From Apus apus (taxonomy: Eukaryota; Chordata; Aves; Apodiformes; Apodidae), in contig NC_067305.1 of NCBI RefSeq assembly GCF_020740795.1, forward strand, positions 4,216,001-4,280,000: a DNA stretch of 64,000 bases. The letters are read 5' to 3'. Under the pieces are notes generated by a model. It worked only from the letters and a program-made list of their open reading frames with translations, searched no databases and was not told the DNA's origin. A program made the position numbers and the translations under genes. Below, one piece after another: positions 14,001 to 29,000 of this stretch. The stretch's first letter is position 1. Every line of letters starts with the position of its first letter.

Positions 14001-17000
14001 TAAGACACAGGCAAGACATGGCATTCAGAATGGAAAGGAACATCAATTTTAGCTTTATTCTGTACAAAATATCTTGCCAGTCATAAAGGACACTGCAGAT
14101 AGGAAGCAAGCATGGCTTATTCCTTCCAGCCACCTGCATTTAACAATGGTGCAAACAAGCAGCAGCACAAAATAAGCATCAGGCATTAGTTATGGTGAAA
14201 AATGCCTTTAATTTTGAGTGTTAACATCAGAACTCTGCCATGAAACTCCAGAAAGTCCCCAAATCTCAGTGCTTTTACCATTACTGAACTTCTCTGAGTT
14301 GTCATTCAGAACCAAGCTCCCATGGATCGATCAAAAAATTGGGCCACAGGAACACAAAACCACCTACCACTGCAGTCTGGAGGACTTTTTTATTCATCTT
14401 GTTAAGCTCAAATGTCTCCTGGTAATCCAGATTAGTAGAAGCCAAGGAAATGGTAAGGTTGACTCCTCCAACATAAGACAAGATAGCATACTCAGCCAGA
14501 GCCTGCAGGGCTACACAGGTATCCTAAGGATCAGAAGAGTTAGAGGTCAGAATAGTGAAGAACCCAGGAGCACCAGAACCTTACAAACTGTGCTGTGCAG
14601 TCACCAGCTGCTGGCAGCAGAGTCTTCCTTCTTAACTCAGAAATCAAAAGACTTTATTTGCTTTTGCTGCCAAAGGCATCTGTAAGGACAAAGAGCAGGT
14701 TCCTTTCAAATTATCAGTCCAAGAAGAATCATAGGAAGGGACCTCTGGAGATAATCTGGTCACACCCCATGCCAGGTCACACAGGTACACATCCGGGTGG
14801 GTTTTGAAAGTCCCCAGAGAAGGAGACTCCCCAGCCTCTCTGGGCAGCCTGTCCCAGGGCTCTGTCACCCTCACAGGAAAGAAGTTTCTCCACATGTTGA
14901 GGTGGAACTTCCCATGTTCTAGTTTATACCCATAGTTCCTTGTCCTATCACTGGGCACCAACAAAAAGAGACTGGCCCCTTCCTCTTGACACCCACCACT
15001 CAGATATTTATAGACATTAGTAAGATCCCCTCTCAGCCTTCTCAAGACTGAACAGCCCCAGGTCTCTCAGCCTTTCTTCATAGGAAGGATGTTCAAGTCC
15101 CTTAATGATCCTTGTAGCCTCCATTGGACTCTCTCCAGTAGATCTCTGTCTCTCTTGAACTGGGGAGCCCAGACCTGGACACAGTTTTCCAGTGCCAGTC
15201 TCACCAGGGCAGAGTAGAGGAGCAGGAGAACCTCCCAAGACTTGTTGGGCACACTGTTCTTAATGTACCCCAAGATACCATTGGCCCTCTTGGCCACAAG
15301 GGCACATTGCTGTCCCAGGGATAACTTAATGTCCACTAGGACTCCAAGGTCTTCCTCCACGGAGCTGCTTTCCAGCAGGATGACCCCTAATCTCCACTGG
15401 AGCCTGGTGCTATTCCTCCCCAGGTGCAGGACTCTACACTTGTCCTTACTGAACTTCATGAGGTTCACTTTCACCCAGCTCTCCAGCTTGTCTAGATCTC
15501 CTTGGATGGCAGCAGAGCCCTCTGGTGTGTCAGCCACCCAGTTCAAGCAGTAAAGTGCCCTGGAAAGTTTTTCTCCTTACCAGGACAGTTTGTCTAGACT
15601 CCAGACAGAAACTTCTGCATTGACCAATCCTGATTTCTACAATTCATTATGCATGCACTGAAGGTACCTATTTCAGAGGCAGCCCACCTGAGTAGATGAG
15701 AAGCCTCCAAGTGCATTTCTCTGCTGTGAAAGCCATTTTACTACTGGGAGAGCAGAGGCCACGTCTCCTAGGAGTGTGTATGTCAAAAGGGCATAAGATG
15801 TCATCTCCACTTCTGCAGAAACAACTGAAAGGGAGGGTGGGGAGAGAGAATAAAAAAAATTATATCAAAATACCATCTCGAATTGAGAATCTGGGCATGG
15901 CTAGAGGTAATGCCATTAATATTCATTAACTGAAAAAAGTTTAGAGTCTGTAGAAATAAATACAGGAAGAGAAAAATGGAGGTGTCTGCAGCCAAGATGC
16001 ATCACCTTCCAAAGATATCTCTGCTTCCAACATAAGCTCTTTCCTTCACAGGATAGATAACCTTTCTTCTTCGTTGTATGCCCTAAGTAACTTCTTTCCC
16101 ATTCCAAGTTCTACTTTGCAACTGCCCATACTGTATATTCCTGTCCTTGATTTTCATCCAATATCCTGTTAGATCCCTCTTGAACACTGGTGCTGTTTCT
16201 CATTTGCTCTTAACCAGCTCTTTCAGCACAATCTTACCTGCCTTTTATGAGCTCGCATTTCATCTGGACCCCATGGTGACCAACTGCCATTTTCAGAACA
16301 CCTTGTATTACTTAAGCAATTCACTAGAATACATGCAGGCAGCAGCCTGTTGTTGCAGCACTTTCCCTTATCTCTGTCTTTGCAGCACAAGTACCTGATT
16401 GAGAGAGACCATCATTAAATCCCATGAAGGTGTCTTCATCAGTGACAAGAGTTCCTGTCAGGCTCCAGTGTGTGAAGCCATCTGGAAAAGCAGGACCACA
16501 GAACACGTGTTAATTACATCTAAACCTCCGTACCTGGGAAGAATCAAATTCTGCTCTTGCACTGACTCAGACAACAGATTCATGCCCTGAACTGCACTGC
16601 CCCTCCAGTTAGCCAAGCTCCCTCTGGGCAGGAGGCTCCCTTTGCAATTACAAAGGTGGCTCAATGTGACAAATCAGGTGATTCCTGGATTTTGGATTCC
16701 ATGCACCACCAGGGAACGTGATGTGTTACAAGGCAAACTGTCATATTGACAGCACAGGCACTGCAGAGCCTCTGATGCACTTGTCTTCCTTCAGCACCAG
16801 GAACTAAGGTGCTCAGCCCTCTCTGCAGGGACCCAGGAAACCTCTGGCCTTACAGAGCCGCTTTGTGCCGTGAGACAGACCTCACCCCACAGGTTCCTCT
16901 CCAGTAAGTCAAATACGTCCTTGGGGTTGCCAGGGCTATTTACTCATCCCCACAAGAGGATGGGCAGCTCAGGGAGCTGCCAGGCTGGCCCCAGGAGCAC

Positions 17001-20000
17001 AGTACCTTGTGTGATAGCCATGCTGTTCACCCTGCGCAGCGCCCCGGCGGCCGAGGGGCTGTGCAGCAGCGTCAGGGCGTAGGCAGTCAGGGCAGTGGTG
17101 TAGGGGTCTTCTGCTGAGTACAAGTTGGACTCTAAGAAGTGCTTGGCTTTCTCAACAGCTGATCTTTCCTCCTATATTGAGGGGAAAGAGCCCAGCCATG
17201 TTACCAGCTGCTGTATCCCAGAACTTAGAATCACTTTATTTCCCATTAAAGAGCCAACCCACCACCTAGGGAAGGTGCACTTTGCTCCCTGCAGAACGAC
17301 ACCAACATTTTCCTTTCCCCAAGAAAAGCCACATATCCCAAACTCAAACAAGAGGAGCAAACAGCCAGAAAGAGCTAAACTAACACTGAGACACATTGAT
17401 TCCCCTTGAAAGCTGAAGAGATGTTGTGTCCCTGCAAGGAGCAGATGAACAGAGCAGAAGCAAACCCTGCTGCATGTTTGATTGTGTTCCTGACACTCTG
17501 GAGCGTCTAGCAGACGCCAGAGGATAATAAAGGCCAAGGTTCCCAGGGGTCCCTGCAGCCAACAAACATGTTTTATTAACTCCCTCAATGACCTCACCCT
17601 GTAGGAACGTGGCTCTGATAATTTATAGAAACAATTTAATTGGACTTGATGTAATTTGGTTTCCTTTGATTTCCCTGTGGCACTAACCTTCCCCTTCCTC
17701 ATTTCCTAGCTAAGATCATTAGTAACACTTGCAAATCTCCTCTAGGAAAACCATTAGATCCACACAAACTGCACTCCCAGCAAATAAAAATGTCTTGACA
17801 CAGCAGCCCAGAGAGAGCATCACATCACTTCTCAGGGTGGGAGGACACTGCTGACAGGGAGGCAGGAAGTTACTCTGAGAGCACTGGAGGATTTCCTAAT
17901 TATTTTATTTATTTTTAATGAGGTTGAGAGCCTCCCATTCCAACAAGAACCGAGGGCTAGGGTGTATCTTCCTGCAATGGCAGCAGTCTCACCCTTCAAG
18001 CTCTACAGTGATGCCATCAGAAGTGCTAAGATTGTCACTAAGATTGTTTCTGAATAGATCCTGCAGTTTGCACTGGCTGCTTCAAAGCCTCCATAAACCC
18101 AGAGAATTATTAGAATATGAAGAACGGGGCAACTATTTTAACTAAGTCTTTGTTACCTCAGAAGTGACACCTGTTTCCAGAAGAGATGCAACCACATAAG
18201 CTGTCAGGGAGATCTTACCATGGATTCCACCCTGGAGGGCAACAAACAAACCACTGGATGAAAACTAGAGAAAAGGACACTGGATAAAAAGACTCTTGAA
18301 GCAAGACAGAGAATATAAGAGAAGTCATGGCATCACAGAACTTCTTTTCCTTTGGACATAAGGAACACAAAACCCAACCCAACATTAGTAGCTTCCTTCC
18401 AGAGCAATAGCCTGAGAACACAATGCATAGAACTTTACATTCTGAGACATGATTCTGAAGGGTTTTGCATGACTTGCTTTCCATTCCCATGGGACAGCAC
18501 ACAGAAAAGTTCTGATAGCCTTTTTAACTGAAATTCTTCTGATTCTTCCTATACTTTTCCAGCCTTTCAAGTGCAATATTTATATTAGGCATAAGGAAAC
18601 AGCATCACTTCATGCTTTGAGAATAACTTTAAATATGCACCTACTGCATGATTGAGAGTCAGTATAGTATTTTTTACCTGAATGTCCTTGTTTAGTATCC
18701 TGCCCATAGCAGGAAAAGAACCATCTTCTTTCTGATGCTGGATGATCCAGTCTTTGGCAGCTGTGAGTTCTTTCGGGTCAATGAAAATAAACCCACGAGA
18801 CTGTGCAAAGGACTTGAGGACAAAAGCTGTTAGCCTGTAAATAGGAATTGATCATCTTTACTGAGAAAACCATTTCAGATTCACGTATCAGTAAAGGGAA
18901 AACAATATTCTTAGAAAGCACAAATTGTTGGGGAAAACACTAAATACTGTTAAAAAAATGTGATGGTACTTAAAAGCACCTGAACACTGTCCAGTCTTCC
19001 AGGTGAGAGCAGGATCAAGGGTCAACAAATTAAATTGAAAGGTATAACTGGAGGATATATTTCTCTTAGTTGTGACAGACTCTGAAACTCAATTCCCTTT
19101 TACATGTGCTCATCTGCTAACCCATATTATTGAAGCTTTTAAATTAAGAATCACTATCCTTACAAATACAGAATATTTGTAAAGAAAAAGGAGGAGTAAA
19201 CTTTCTGATTTTCTTGCTGTCTTAACTAAAAAGAAATCCAGACCCATCGCTAAAATCTGAGGCTGTGTTAGACTTTATACACAATTAAGACTTAAGAAAG
19301 CAACAGAAGTGTTTTTGGAATTCTAAATCTCTAACATGCAACAAGTGTGAACTCTGGCCAGCTTTGGGAGATTGAATCATTCACTTTACAAGCCTCTGAG
19401 GAATGGGAGGGTAGAAAGCATGCTGCCTGGCAGGGCATTTTTCAAGTGTTAAGTAATTCTGTGTCACTGTATTTTACATCTAGGGACTGGGAGATGCCAG
19501 ATCTGAGATACAAGTTTGCTATCTTAGAAACAGTGAGGCAGCAGCATCAGGGAAGTGGTACTTCCCCTCGGGAGAGTTCATGGAGCAAAATCAGTTTCAA
19601 GCAAAATACAGAGCAGATAGGGAAGCCAAGTGACAGCACAAGCAAATGAATGAAGACAAGAATCTGCTACATCTGAGGCACTGTAGTCAACTGACACACC
19701 AATGTGATGTAATGCACATGGTTTCTTGAGGGGAACATGAGTGTGATGAGCTGATTTCTCAGGTTCAGAATTTCTGGTTCTCATATTGTTGGATGTGAGA
19801 GGTTCTGCACTGGTAGTCACAGAATCAGAATGAATTGGGCTGGAAGAGACCTTAAAGATCATCTAGTTCCAATCCCCAGTTCTCAGGGCATAAATCCATA
19901 CCATTCTGTTTATATTCCCTGGAGAGGATATAAAATAATGCACCTGGGAGAAAAACTTCTTGGGGGTTTTTCTGGGCTGGTTTTGGTGTTTGTTTTTTTC

Positions 20001-23000
20001 CTACCTTGGTCAAAGCCCCTGTCACTTCTAGAGATAGCAAGTTTCTCTGTACCTGCTTCAGGTGAAGCTCCATTCCCTGGTGGAATTAGGTGCTTAAATA
20101 CCCCCTGATATCTTGCTACACCAATTCCAGTAGATCAAATATGATCTTTAACTGTATTTTTTAAGACTAAAGCCTGGACATATTAGTAAATGTGATTATC
20201 TCAACTGCTCCTGAGTCTTCAAACAACTATAATACACTCCTAGTGTAGTATGAACACCCAGCAGCATTGAAACAGTCAGTCTACAGTCACTGAGGAGCAT
20301 TCCTGTTCTCCACTGGGTGAGATACCATGATGGAAGCTGGAAAATTCCTCTTCTTCCCTTGCCAATTGTACATCTTTCCCATTTAGCAAACACTGAATTT
20401 TCTAACTGAGGTGTAAACAGCAGCTCACCACATGCTCCCCGAGGAGTCCCGCTCACCAAACGCGCTGTAGGACCCGTCCTGCCTCTTGTAGGTCAGCTGG
20501 CGCTGGTAGCCTGCAAGTCATAGGTAGGGGAGTCAAAAATCCTCACAGAGAGAAAAACAAGGATGGAAAGTGAGAGAAGACTCAGACCATCTGGCACTAG
20601 TGGAAGGGGATTCTGCTGCCTGAGGCAACCTCTGATTTTGTTGAGTGATAGGGCCGGCTACATGCACACTGTAGCTTATTCAGAAATCCAGTCAGGCTCA
20701 CCACCACCTCCCCAGGCTCACCACCACCTCCCCAGGCTCACCACCTCCTGCACCTTGGCCAGCAGCAGTATCAACAATTTAACCCCCCTTTGTAAAGATA
20801 CAGCACTAAAAGAAAGACTTTTTTTACTTAAGCACATAGTTAATTCTCCTTCCATCCTACTGAAAAGCACCAGGAGGATGAAATTTCTTCTATAATAATA
20901 CAACTGGATTCAGACTTTTCTCCAAAGCTGTTGCTTGGGACAACTTGATGGAACATGACAACACAGGCAGTGATCTTAAACACTTCCTAGCTGCTAGGGC
21001 TGGCTTACAAGGCTTGGTTTAGACAACAATTATTAAGTTGAATGCTGAAGATATGAACTCTCTACTGGGAAGTCTGTTGAGACTGAAAATAAGATTTTCC
21101 TATTAGGAAATTAATTTGCTTCATAAACCTGTTTGTCTTATAACAGTGAACCTCTCCTCCTAGTAAAGTCCTCTAGGCCTCTAGACTGAGGGATGTAAAC
21201 TCTTAAGTGAGGTCTTAGATTCATCTGGGATCAAATCCTTCAGAATGGGTATTTATGAAACAGAAATTGAATCATAGAATCACAGAATCATAGAATTTGG
21301 GACTAAAAATGTTACTAGGAAAATACTGCAGAAAGAGAAAGTTCATAGAAAAGCCATGCAGTGACTAAAGGATTGGAAAGCAAATTTATGAATAAGGCAA
21401 AAAACCTGGATATGCAGATTGTTACTAAATTAAATTTTCCTTGACTTCTTGAAATGCTGAAGCACAGAAAAAAGCTGCCTAAGGAAAAAAGATTAAAAAT
21501 ATAAATCAAGAAGCATGTAACTAGGGGTTACTGAAGGGAAACACAGGCTGCATATCAATGGAAAACATCTTGCCATCAAAGTCTGTTAACCAGTGAGATC
21601 ATCCTCCAAGAAATGAGGAATCCTCATCCCTTGGGATGCTCTTGATTAACAAAGACAACGTGATACTATAAAACTCTTCCAACCTACAAGCTTTTTCTCC
21701 TTCTATCAATTGTAAGTGTAATGAGTTACCTTGAACAAGGTAATCAGTAGCTTCACTCTCCACCTCATGACTGAGTTGTTTGGTTTTCTGCAGATATTTC
21801 AGGACAAAAACATTGGGAGCAAAATGGATCATGTTCTGCTCCCCACATCCAAAGGGTAATCTCAAAAGCTTGTCCAGATTATTCAACGTGGGACCCATCA
21901 CATCTCCTGTTTGAAAAAGGGGTGATATGTTCAGTACCAAGGAAATGAGCTTCACTTCCTTTTGATGTCCTGTGCTCAAAGCCCACCTGACTACACTAAT
22001 TTCTGGAAGCTACACGTGGTTCAGCTTAAATAAACTGTAGCAGAAGATGGAAGTCCTTCTAATGTTAAGCCTTAGCCCTTCAAGTTCTTGCTGGAATAAA
22101 GACGTTTCACATTTCAGAGTTGGATTATCTCTGACTCTCCAGTTCAGACTACTAGTTTAGTACACAGCACAGCTAGTGATGATGATAATTAAATTAATAC
22201 TATGAATCCTAAGAGACAGTGCCTCTGCAAAGCCCTCAGAGGGTATGAACTTTAACTCACTGTCAACTCAAACAGGGTTCAAACAAGTGACAAAAAAGAA
22301 TACTGCCCCAGAATTAAGCCACATGTACCTTTGCAACTGCCTGTGACTATCTTAGCTGGTCTGTAATACTCAAATACTGGTCAGAACCGAGTAACAGCTG
22401 GAGTTATCTCTTCATATTTGATAACTGGTACCTAGTGATACCTCCTCATAATTGATACCTATTATTGAAGCCGTAGCTCTTTCTGATCCTGGAATTATGT
22501 TGTGGGGAACTCCAAGAGTAAATGCTTCATTGTGATTTTCATCAGTCTCTTCTTTTCTCCAAATTTTAAACTCTCCCATTGACCCCCAGCCTGTGGAAAA
22601 GCCAATGTACTTCACCTCAAGGTGTTTGGGGACTGTCCACTCCACAATAATAGACTCATTTAGCACCCGAGTACCATGGCCAACCTGAAATGAACAAAAA
22701 GCCATGCAGTTCCAAGAAGCCACACAGAGGAAGTCAGTCCAAGACGCGTCCTTGGACCCAGTAACTTCTGTATGCATCAGAGAACACTGTAGATAGACCA
22801 ATACCTTTCTCTTTCCCACCCACAAAATAATCCAAGGAAGCTTAATGAGAATTCCACAGGCTTGACTCCCAAGGCTTTCAGTGCACTTAGCACTAAAAGC
22901 TTTGAAGACTGAGGTCCTGAGAACACGTGGCAATCAGGTATCTGCTGATTAAAACAGCCTGACCAAGGCTTCATATAGAAAAAGCACCAGGAATGAAGCT

Positions 23001-26000
23001 TTTGCCTCCTACAACAAGTCTAATGACAATCTCCTGCACGTGTGCTCAAGCTCTGTTTAAGAAAACAAGAGACTTTTACACTCCTTTAAGCAATTCCAGA
23101 CTTAATGCTTCCACATTCCAAGCCCATTACATAGAGAAATGCACTACCTGGATAATTCCGTTTTTCCAGCTGATCCAGAAGCTGCGGAATTCATCCCAGG
23201 AGAGGATACCAGCTGTGTCCCTGCTGACCACTGGCTCACCCATTTTGCTTGTGGAAATCCATGTTTTAGTATTTTGGTGTCCACCAATAACAATCTCAGT
23301 CATCTCTGCCATGTCGTGAGGGCCAGAGGACAAGGCCAGGTGAGCATCATTGTGAGCTTTGACAGCAACATCAAAGTGTGTCATCTGGGCAGGTTTCTGC
23401 ATGTACTGGTACTCATACTTGTTAGGTGTAGAAATGTGTATTTTCTCTAGTCAGAAAAAGAATGGGATGTTGTCAGAATTAGAGCTTAGCTCACACACTT
23501 CAAAACTAACCCATAGCTAACAAAATTTAAACAGACTTTTCCTAAGTATTTCATCTTTTTTCCAGCCTCTTTTAACTATATATGGATGTTTCTTCCCATC
23601 TTCTATTTGTACTCCCTTCCGATACAGAATATCCTTCAATTCAAACTGCTCAGCTGGATTTCTTATGAAGCCTGTAAAGTGATTTTTCAGTTCTAATCTA
23701 GTGGTCAAAAGCATCTCTGTTTAGCTACTGGAGCCAACTCTGAGCTCTCCAAATCTCAGGCAGGAAGGACACACTGATTCCAGAACTGAATTTTAAAACA
23801 TCAGCTGAAAATATAGTACAGTCACAGTTACTGTCCACAGTGCTGAATACTTAAACTGTTCCATAAAGGAATTTAATTGCCATTTCCAGAAATCACTTGG
23901 ACAGTTAGAGCAAATTCATAATTAGCCAGCACAGTAAGAAAGACTCTTTATTCAAAAGTTCCTCCTACACACCAAAACTCATTAATCATAGACTGACAGA
24001 AACAAAGATTATTTTTATTTTTTTTTTACCTTTTTTTATGAGATGAATCCACATGTTTCTATTTATAACTAAATAAAATAAACTTAATATCTTATTCAAA
24101 TCATGAACTTACCATTTGGGCAGAAGAACACGCTATAGGTGTATTCTCTGGACAGTCCCTCTGGCTGTATGAAGACAGAAATCCATAGATAAAAAGCTTG
24201 CATTAGCAGTAAAACTATTCAGTTCTACTTATAAAATACAGAAATAATATTCTGCTGCTGTACAGTGGTTTACACCCATTCTAGAAAAGTTATTACACTG
24301 TATTTTGGTAGCTATAGATGTGCTAACCACTGCCAGCTGATCTCCAGCACAGTTTAACAGGCCAAGCACAACATTTCTGTCTCTTTTTCTTCTGAGGAGG
24401 ATTAAAGATTCACCAGCATGACCTCAGAACCAAGTGGGCCCCTTTTGGACACTCCACCACTAAAACTGATTTCAATGTACCATAAATCAACTTGAAGATT
24501 CTTATAAACCTATTCACCTTTGATTACTAATTCTGGAGCCCCCAACATAAGGACATGGAGCTCATGGAGAGAGTCCAGAGGAGGCCATGGAGATGATCCA
24601 AGGGCTGGAGCAGCTCTGCTCTGGAGACAGGTTGGGAGAGTTGGGGTGTTCAGCCTGGAGAAGAGAAGGCTCCAGGGAGACCTTAGAGCACCTGCCAGTG
24701 CCTGAGGGGGCTCCAGGAAAGCTGGGGAGGGGCTTGGGACAAGGGCAGGGAGGGAGAGGACAAGGAAGGATGGATTAAAACTGGAAGAGGGAGATTGAGG
24801 TGAGACATGAGGAGGGAATTCTGGAGTGTGAGGGTGGGGAGACCCTGGCCCAGGTTGCTCAGGGAAGCTGTGGCTGCCCCATCCCTGGCAGTATTGAAGG
24901 GCAGGTTGGATGGGGCTTGGAGCAACCTGGGCTGGTGGGAGGTGTCCCTGCCCATGCAGGGGCGTTGGATCTAGATGATCTTTAAAGTTCCTTCTGACTC
25001 AAACCATTCTATAACTACCTAAAAACTATCATGATTTGCCCAAGCCTGTATATTTTTTCCCCCTGAATCATTACAAATAAATTCTTATCTTCTTACCTCA
25101 ATAATAACACTACTGCGAACATAATCCACTCCCACTGGGGTCCTTTTGTCCAGGTAATTGTCCTCTAAGTGCTTGCCATTCTTTAAGGTCTGCATCCCAT
25201 CCTGACAGCAGCTAGTTCCACCATAAGCAAAAGCTTTTGCTAAGAAATAGAAGGGAAAAGAAACAGAGATTGTGTGGTAGGAAGATCTTCAGGAGTTCAA
25301 GGGAACATCTAAACTAATTAGATTGAGGTGATTAGCAATACATCCAGTGTTTTGTAAAAACAACTCTCCTGTTACATTTATTCTTTAACTATTTGAACAG
25401 TCACATCTAAAATTGGACAATATTTGGACAGTCACAGGGCAACAGAGAAACTCTTTCCTAGTTTCCCATGTTGCACAGTTTTTACTGTAACATTTTAAAG
25501 ATGTACAGAATTTGTTGTTATTCTCTTATTTAAAAATTTCCACTGATCTCTTCAGGGAGAGGTAACAGATGCAAACCTTTCATGACCACATATCTGACAG
25601 CAGGAAAACTCCTGACTAGGGAACCCCCTGAAGTTTGTTCTTACAGACTCTCCATCTTATTATGGATATAGAATCTGCTCCTCAAAACAAATGAGGCTGA
25701 AAAGCTAAGATGGCAGCAAGTGACATGAGTGATTCCACTTTGGGGTGCCAGGGAAATAAGAATTGTCTTCTGAAAGAGGAAGAAAAAGAAACACTTGTAA
25801 AACTCCAAGCAGGTAAGTTGTTTTTATTTCTGTACTACCAGTGATGTTGCTCAGTCCCAGCTCATTGAAGGACAAAACGATAGAGGTGGGTTTAGCTTCC
25901 CCGGGGGCAACGCACTTCTTCCTTGTCAGGTGGTGTTTCCCAGGATGCCCAACAAACTTTATGCCTTTTGGAACAGAGATCTTCACATGGACCTGTGAAC

Positions 26001-29000
26001 ATTTTTGAAAGCCATTTACTGGAAACCTCAGCTGCAAAGCCAACATGAAAAATCTGAAAACCATAATATGCTTAATAAAATCAGAGTGTGCATGGATGAT
26101 GCCTCCTTCAACCTCCCAGCAGCATGTTTGGGGCCAGGGAGATAATGAGCTTGAGAGGAGAATGAGGAAATGGTGTCAAGTTGCACCAGGGGAGATTTAG
26201 ACATTAGGAAGAACTTTTTCCCTGAAAGGGTTGTCAGACATTGGAACAGGCTGCCAAGGAGGTAGTTAAGTCACCATCCCTGGATGTGTTTAAAAGTTGT
26301 CTAGATGGGGTGCTTGGGGATCTGACTCAGTGCTGGGCTTGGGAGAGGAGATCCTCTCAAAGGTCTTTTCCAACCTAAAGTGATTCTATGATTCTATGAT
26401 CTAGAGAGAGGACCTCTTGAAAAAAAAACAACATAAAACATAATTTCAGAATCAACTTTCAGCAGCTTTCTGATCATGAAGGAAATTCTTCTCTGTGGTT
26501 CAGCATTTTTCAGTATTTGTATTTCTCAAGGGTTGAAAGGCACTTCAGACTGCTACAGCTGTTTGTTGGTCTCTTCTCCTAAGTAACTAGTGATAGGATG
26601 AGAGGAAATGGGATTAAGTTGTGCCAGGGGAGGTTTAGGTTGGATATTAGGAAAACTTTCTTTTCTGGAAGAGTGGTAAGGCCCTGGAATGGGCTGCCCA
26701 GGGAGGGGGTGGGGTCTCCATCCCTGGAGGTGTTGAAGAATTGTTTAGATGGGGCACTTCAGGACAGAGTTTAGTGGTTGTGGTAGTTGGATTATGGTTG
26801 GATCCAATGATTTTGAAGGTCTCTTCCAACCTTAATGATTCTATGACTTCATGAAAAGTAAACAAAGCAATGACATCTATTCCTATTGGAAAACAATATT
26901 TTTATCTGGGTCAAAACATTTGTACTGAGCTTATCACTATTTTATCTCCTGGAACTTTTAGATCACTTAGGAAATGTTGATGATAAGACAGAATTTAGTG
27001 ACTTAGCAAGGGGAATAAAGAGGGTGGTTACCTCTACACAGACAGCCAAGTAGTTGTAGACAGTCAGTGGGATTTTGGTCTGTTCTCCCCGGATGACGTG
27101 GTAGGGCAGGGTGAAGTCAATGAAGAAAGGTTTAAATGTCTTCAGTTCTGTTTGCCTGGCAATGCCCAGACCCTTCTCTTCAGACAGAGCCACAGCTTCA
27201 GTTATCCACGTGGTGATGGAGTCTGGCACTTCCACTTGCAGCTGCGCTTCTCCTGAGATACTGCTACAAAAAAGAGCAGGGAATCATTTGGGTTGGTCAG
27301 GTTCATGAAATGCTTTGGACTGAAGTTAAACTACAGGTCCCAACCCTCCAGATGCAAACTTACACCATCAGTATCTGCTTTGATCAGCAGCTGATCAAAG
27401 GCTCAGTGTTTCTATCAGGTTTTTTTGAGACCTACGCACATTTACAAGACGCAAGTAGCTGCTTCTGCAAAAAACACTCTTAACATACAAATTCTTACTG
27501 GATTAAAAGCTTTGCTGGCATTTGCAGCCCCATTATAGAGTCACTTTTATTACAGGCAAACATCTGCACTAAGTCAAAAAAAAAAAAAGAAAGAAAAAAA
27601 GAAAGAAATCCTAGGCTGAGGTCCTGGATAAAAAGAGTTCAGCAATAATTTACTGAACAGTTAGTGAAATCCAAGTATTTTTTGTTGGAGCCCAGTGGCC
27701 TTGCATACATTGACACATTGCAGACTCTGCTTGAAAATAAGGGCAAATGAGAAATTTTCCAAAAAACCAAGTTCAGGAACTGCTTGTCCAGGGGAGGGTA
27801 TTTTAATTCAGAAACTGGTTGGTTGGCTGTTTTTTTGGAATGCCTGACTCAGAACATTTCCAAGCTCATCATTTTCTTCCAATGAGGATTGAAACTAATT
27901 ATTAAAAAATCAGTTTTCTACTCCAAGTATTTAGCTTTCCTGTGCATACCAAAACAGGGTATCAGAAACCTGGTATCCTCTTCCATGCTTTATAATATCA
28001 GAAATTCAATTTTGTTCTGCAGACTTTGCTATTTCCCTCCTGCAAAGCTTTGGCCTTGCCTGGAACAGAAAACATTTCCTCTAAAGCAAGAACAAAAGCT
28101 ATTTCATGGCTCAACTGGCAGGATGATTGGTGCAGTTATGACTACACCCTAAGGTTGTTTTCTCTCAAGTTCTTATTTATTCCCCAGAGCCTGATACACA
28201 TGCTGCTGGCTCTGTAATCTTTTGAGAGCAACATGCATCTGAGCTGGCATGGAAAAGGAGAGTGCAAGATCTTCAGAGTAAGCTCTGTGAGTCCAGAGCA
28301 GAACACACTGTCTGTCCATGTTGCACTGCCTCCTGATTCCAGAAGAAACCCAAGACTTGGGATTTCACTGCTTTTCAGCTGAAGGCTTTTCATGCTTTAG
28401 GCACCAGTGAAGTACCTTTACTCTCATCATCTACATCAGCTGTCTGCAGTTGTCACTGAGCTGAAGCTACTGTAACTGTCACCAACTCAGCAGCACATCC
28501 TGCTCTGCTCTCTGTGTTTCTATCACAGTAAGAAAAGGATTAATACAGTTTGATAAAAAACTTGAGCTCATGGCCCTGCATGCCAGGTTCAGTCTCCAGG
28601 CACTCTGGGCAATGAAGGAGGCTCCCTAGCTCAAAGCACAGAGCTTGGAAAATGAACTTGGTTTGACAGCACCAAGTTATTTTAATGGATTTTAAATCCT
28701 CTAGTTTCTTAATATTTAGGCCTTCATCTTAACTGGAGTTAGGTAGCTGGTACCTGCAATAAACTTCAGCCCTGAAGAGCAAGTAGAAGGATGTCCTAGC
28801 TCCAGAACTGGCAGTATTCCAGTCTGTTTAACTGGACAATTTGTTGCAGCTGATGTTCTTTCCACTGGGATTTCAGCCCATAAGCAGCATTAACATTATT
28901 TTCACACATGAGGGCACTTACTCTTCTGGGCAGGGTCCCAAAGTACACACACATTTCCAGCCATTAGACCCTCCAGCCAGGCTCTAGGAATTTTTAGAAT

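Noticed and set aside
15067-15546. 159-codon minus-strand frame that looks like a gene
   Set aside because: It is the decayed C-terminal part of CR1 ORF2, continuing in other frames nearby, and is listed as a CR1 pseudogene.
24683-24955. Recurring peptides ([20 protein letters not shown]) encoded near 13.5, 24.8, 32.8 and 33.9 kb
   Set aside because: At first sight a gene family, but all four are translations of the same CR1 3' tail.
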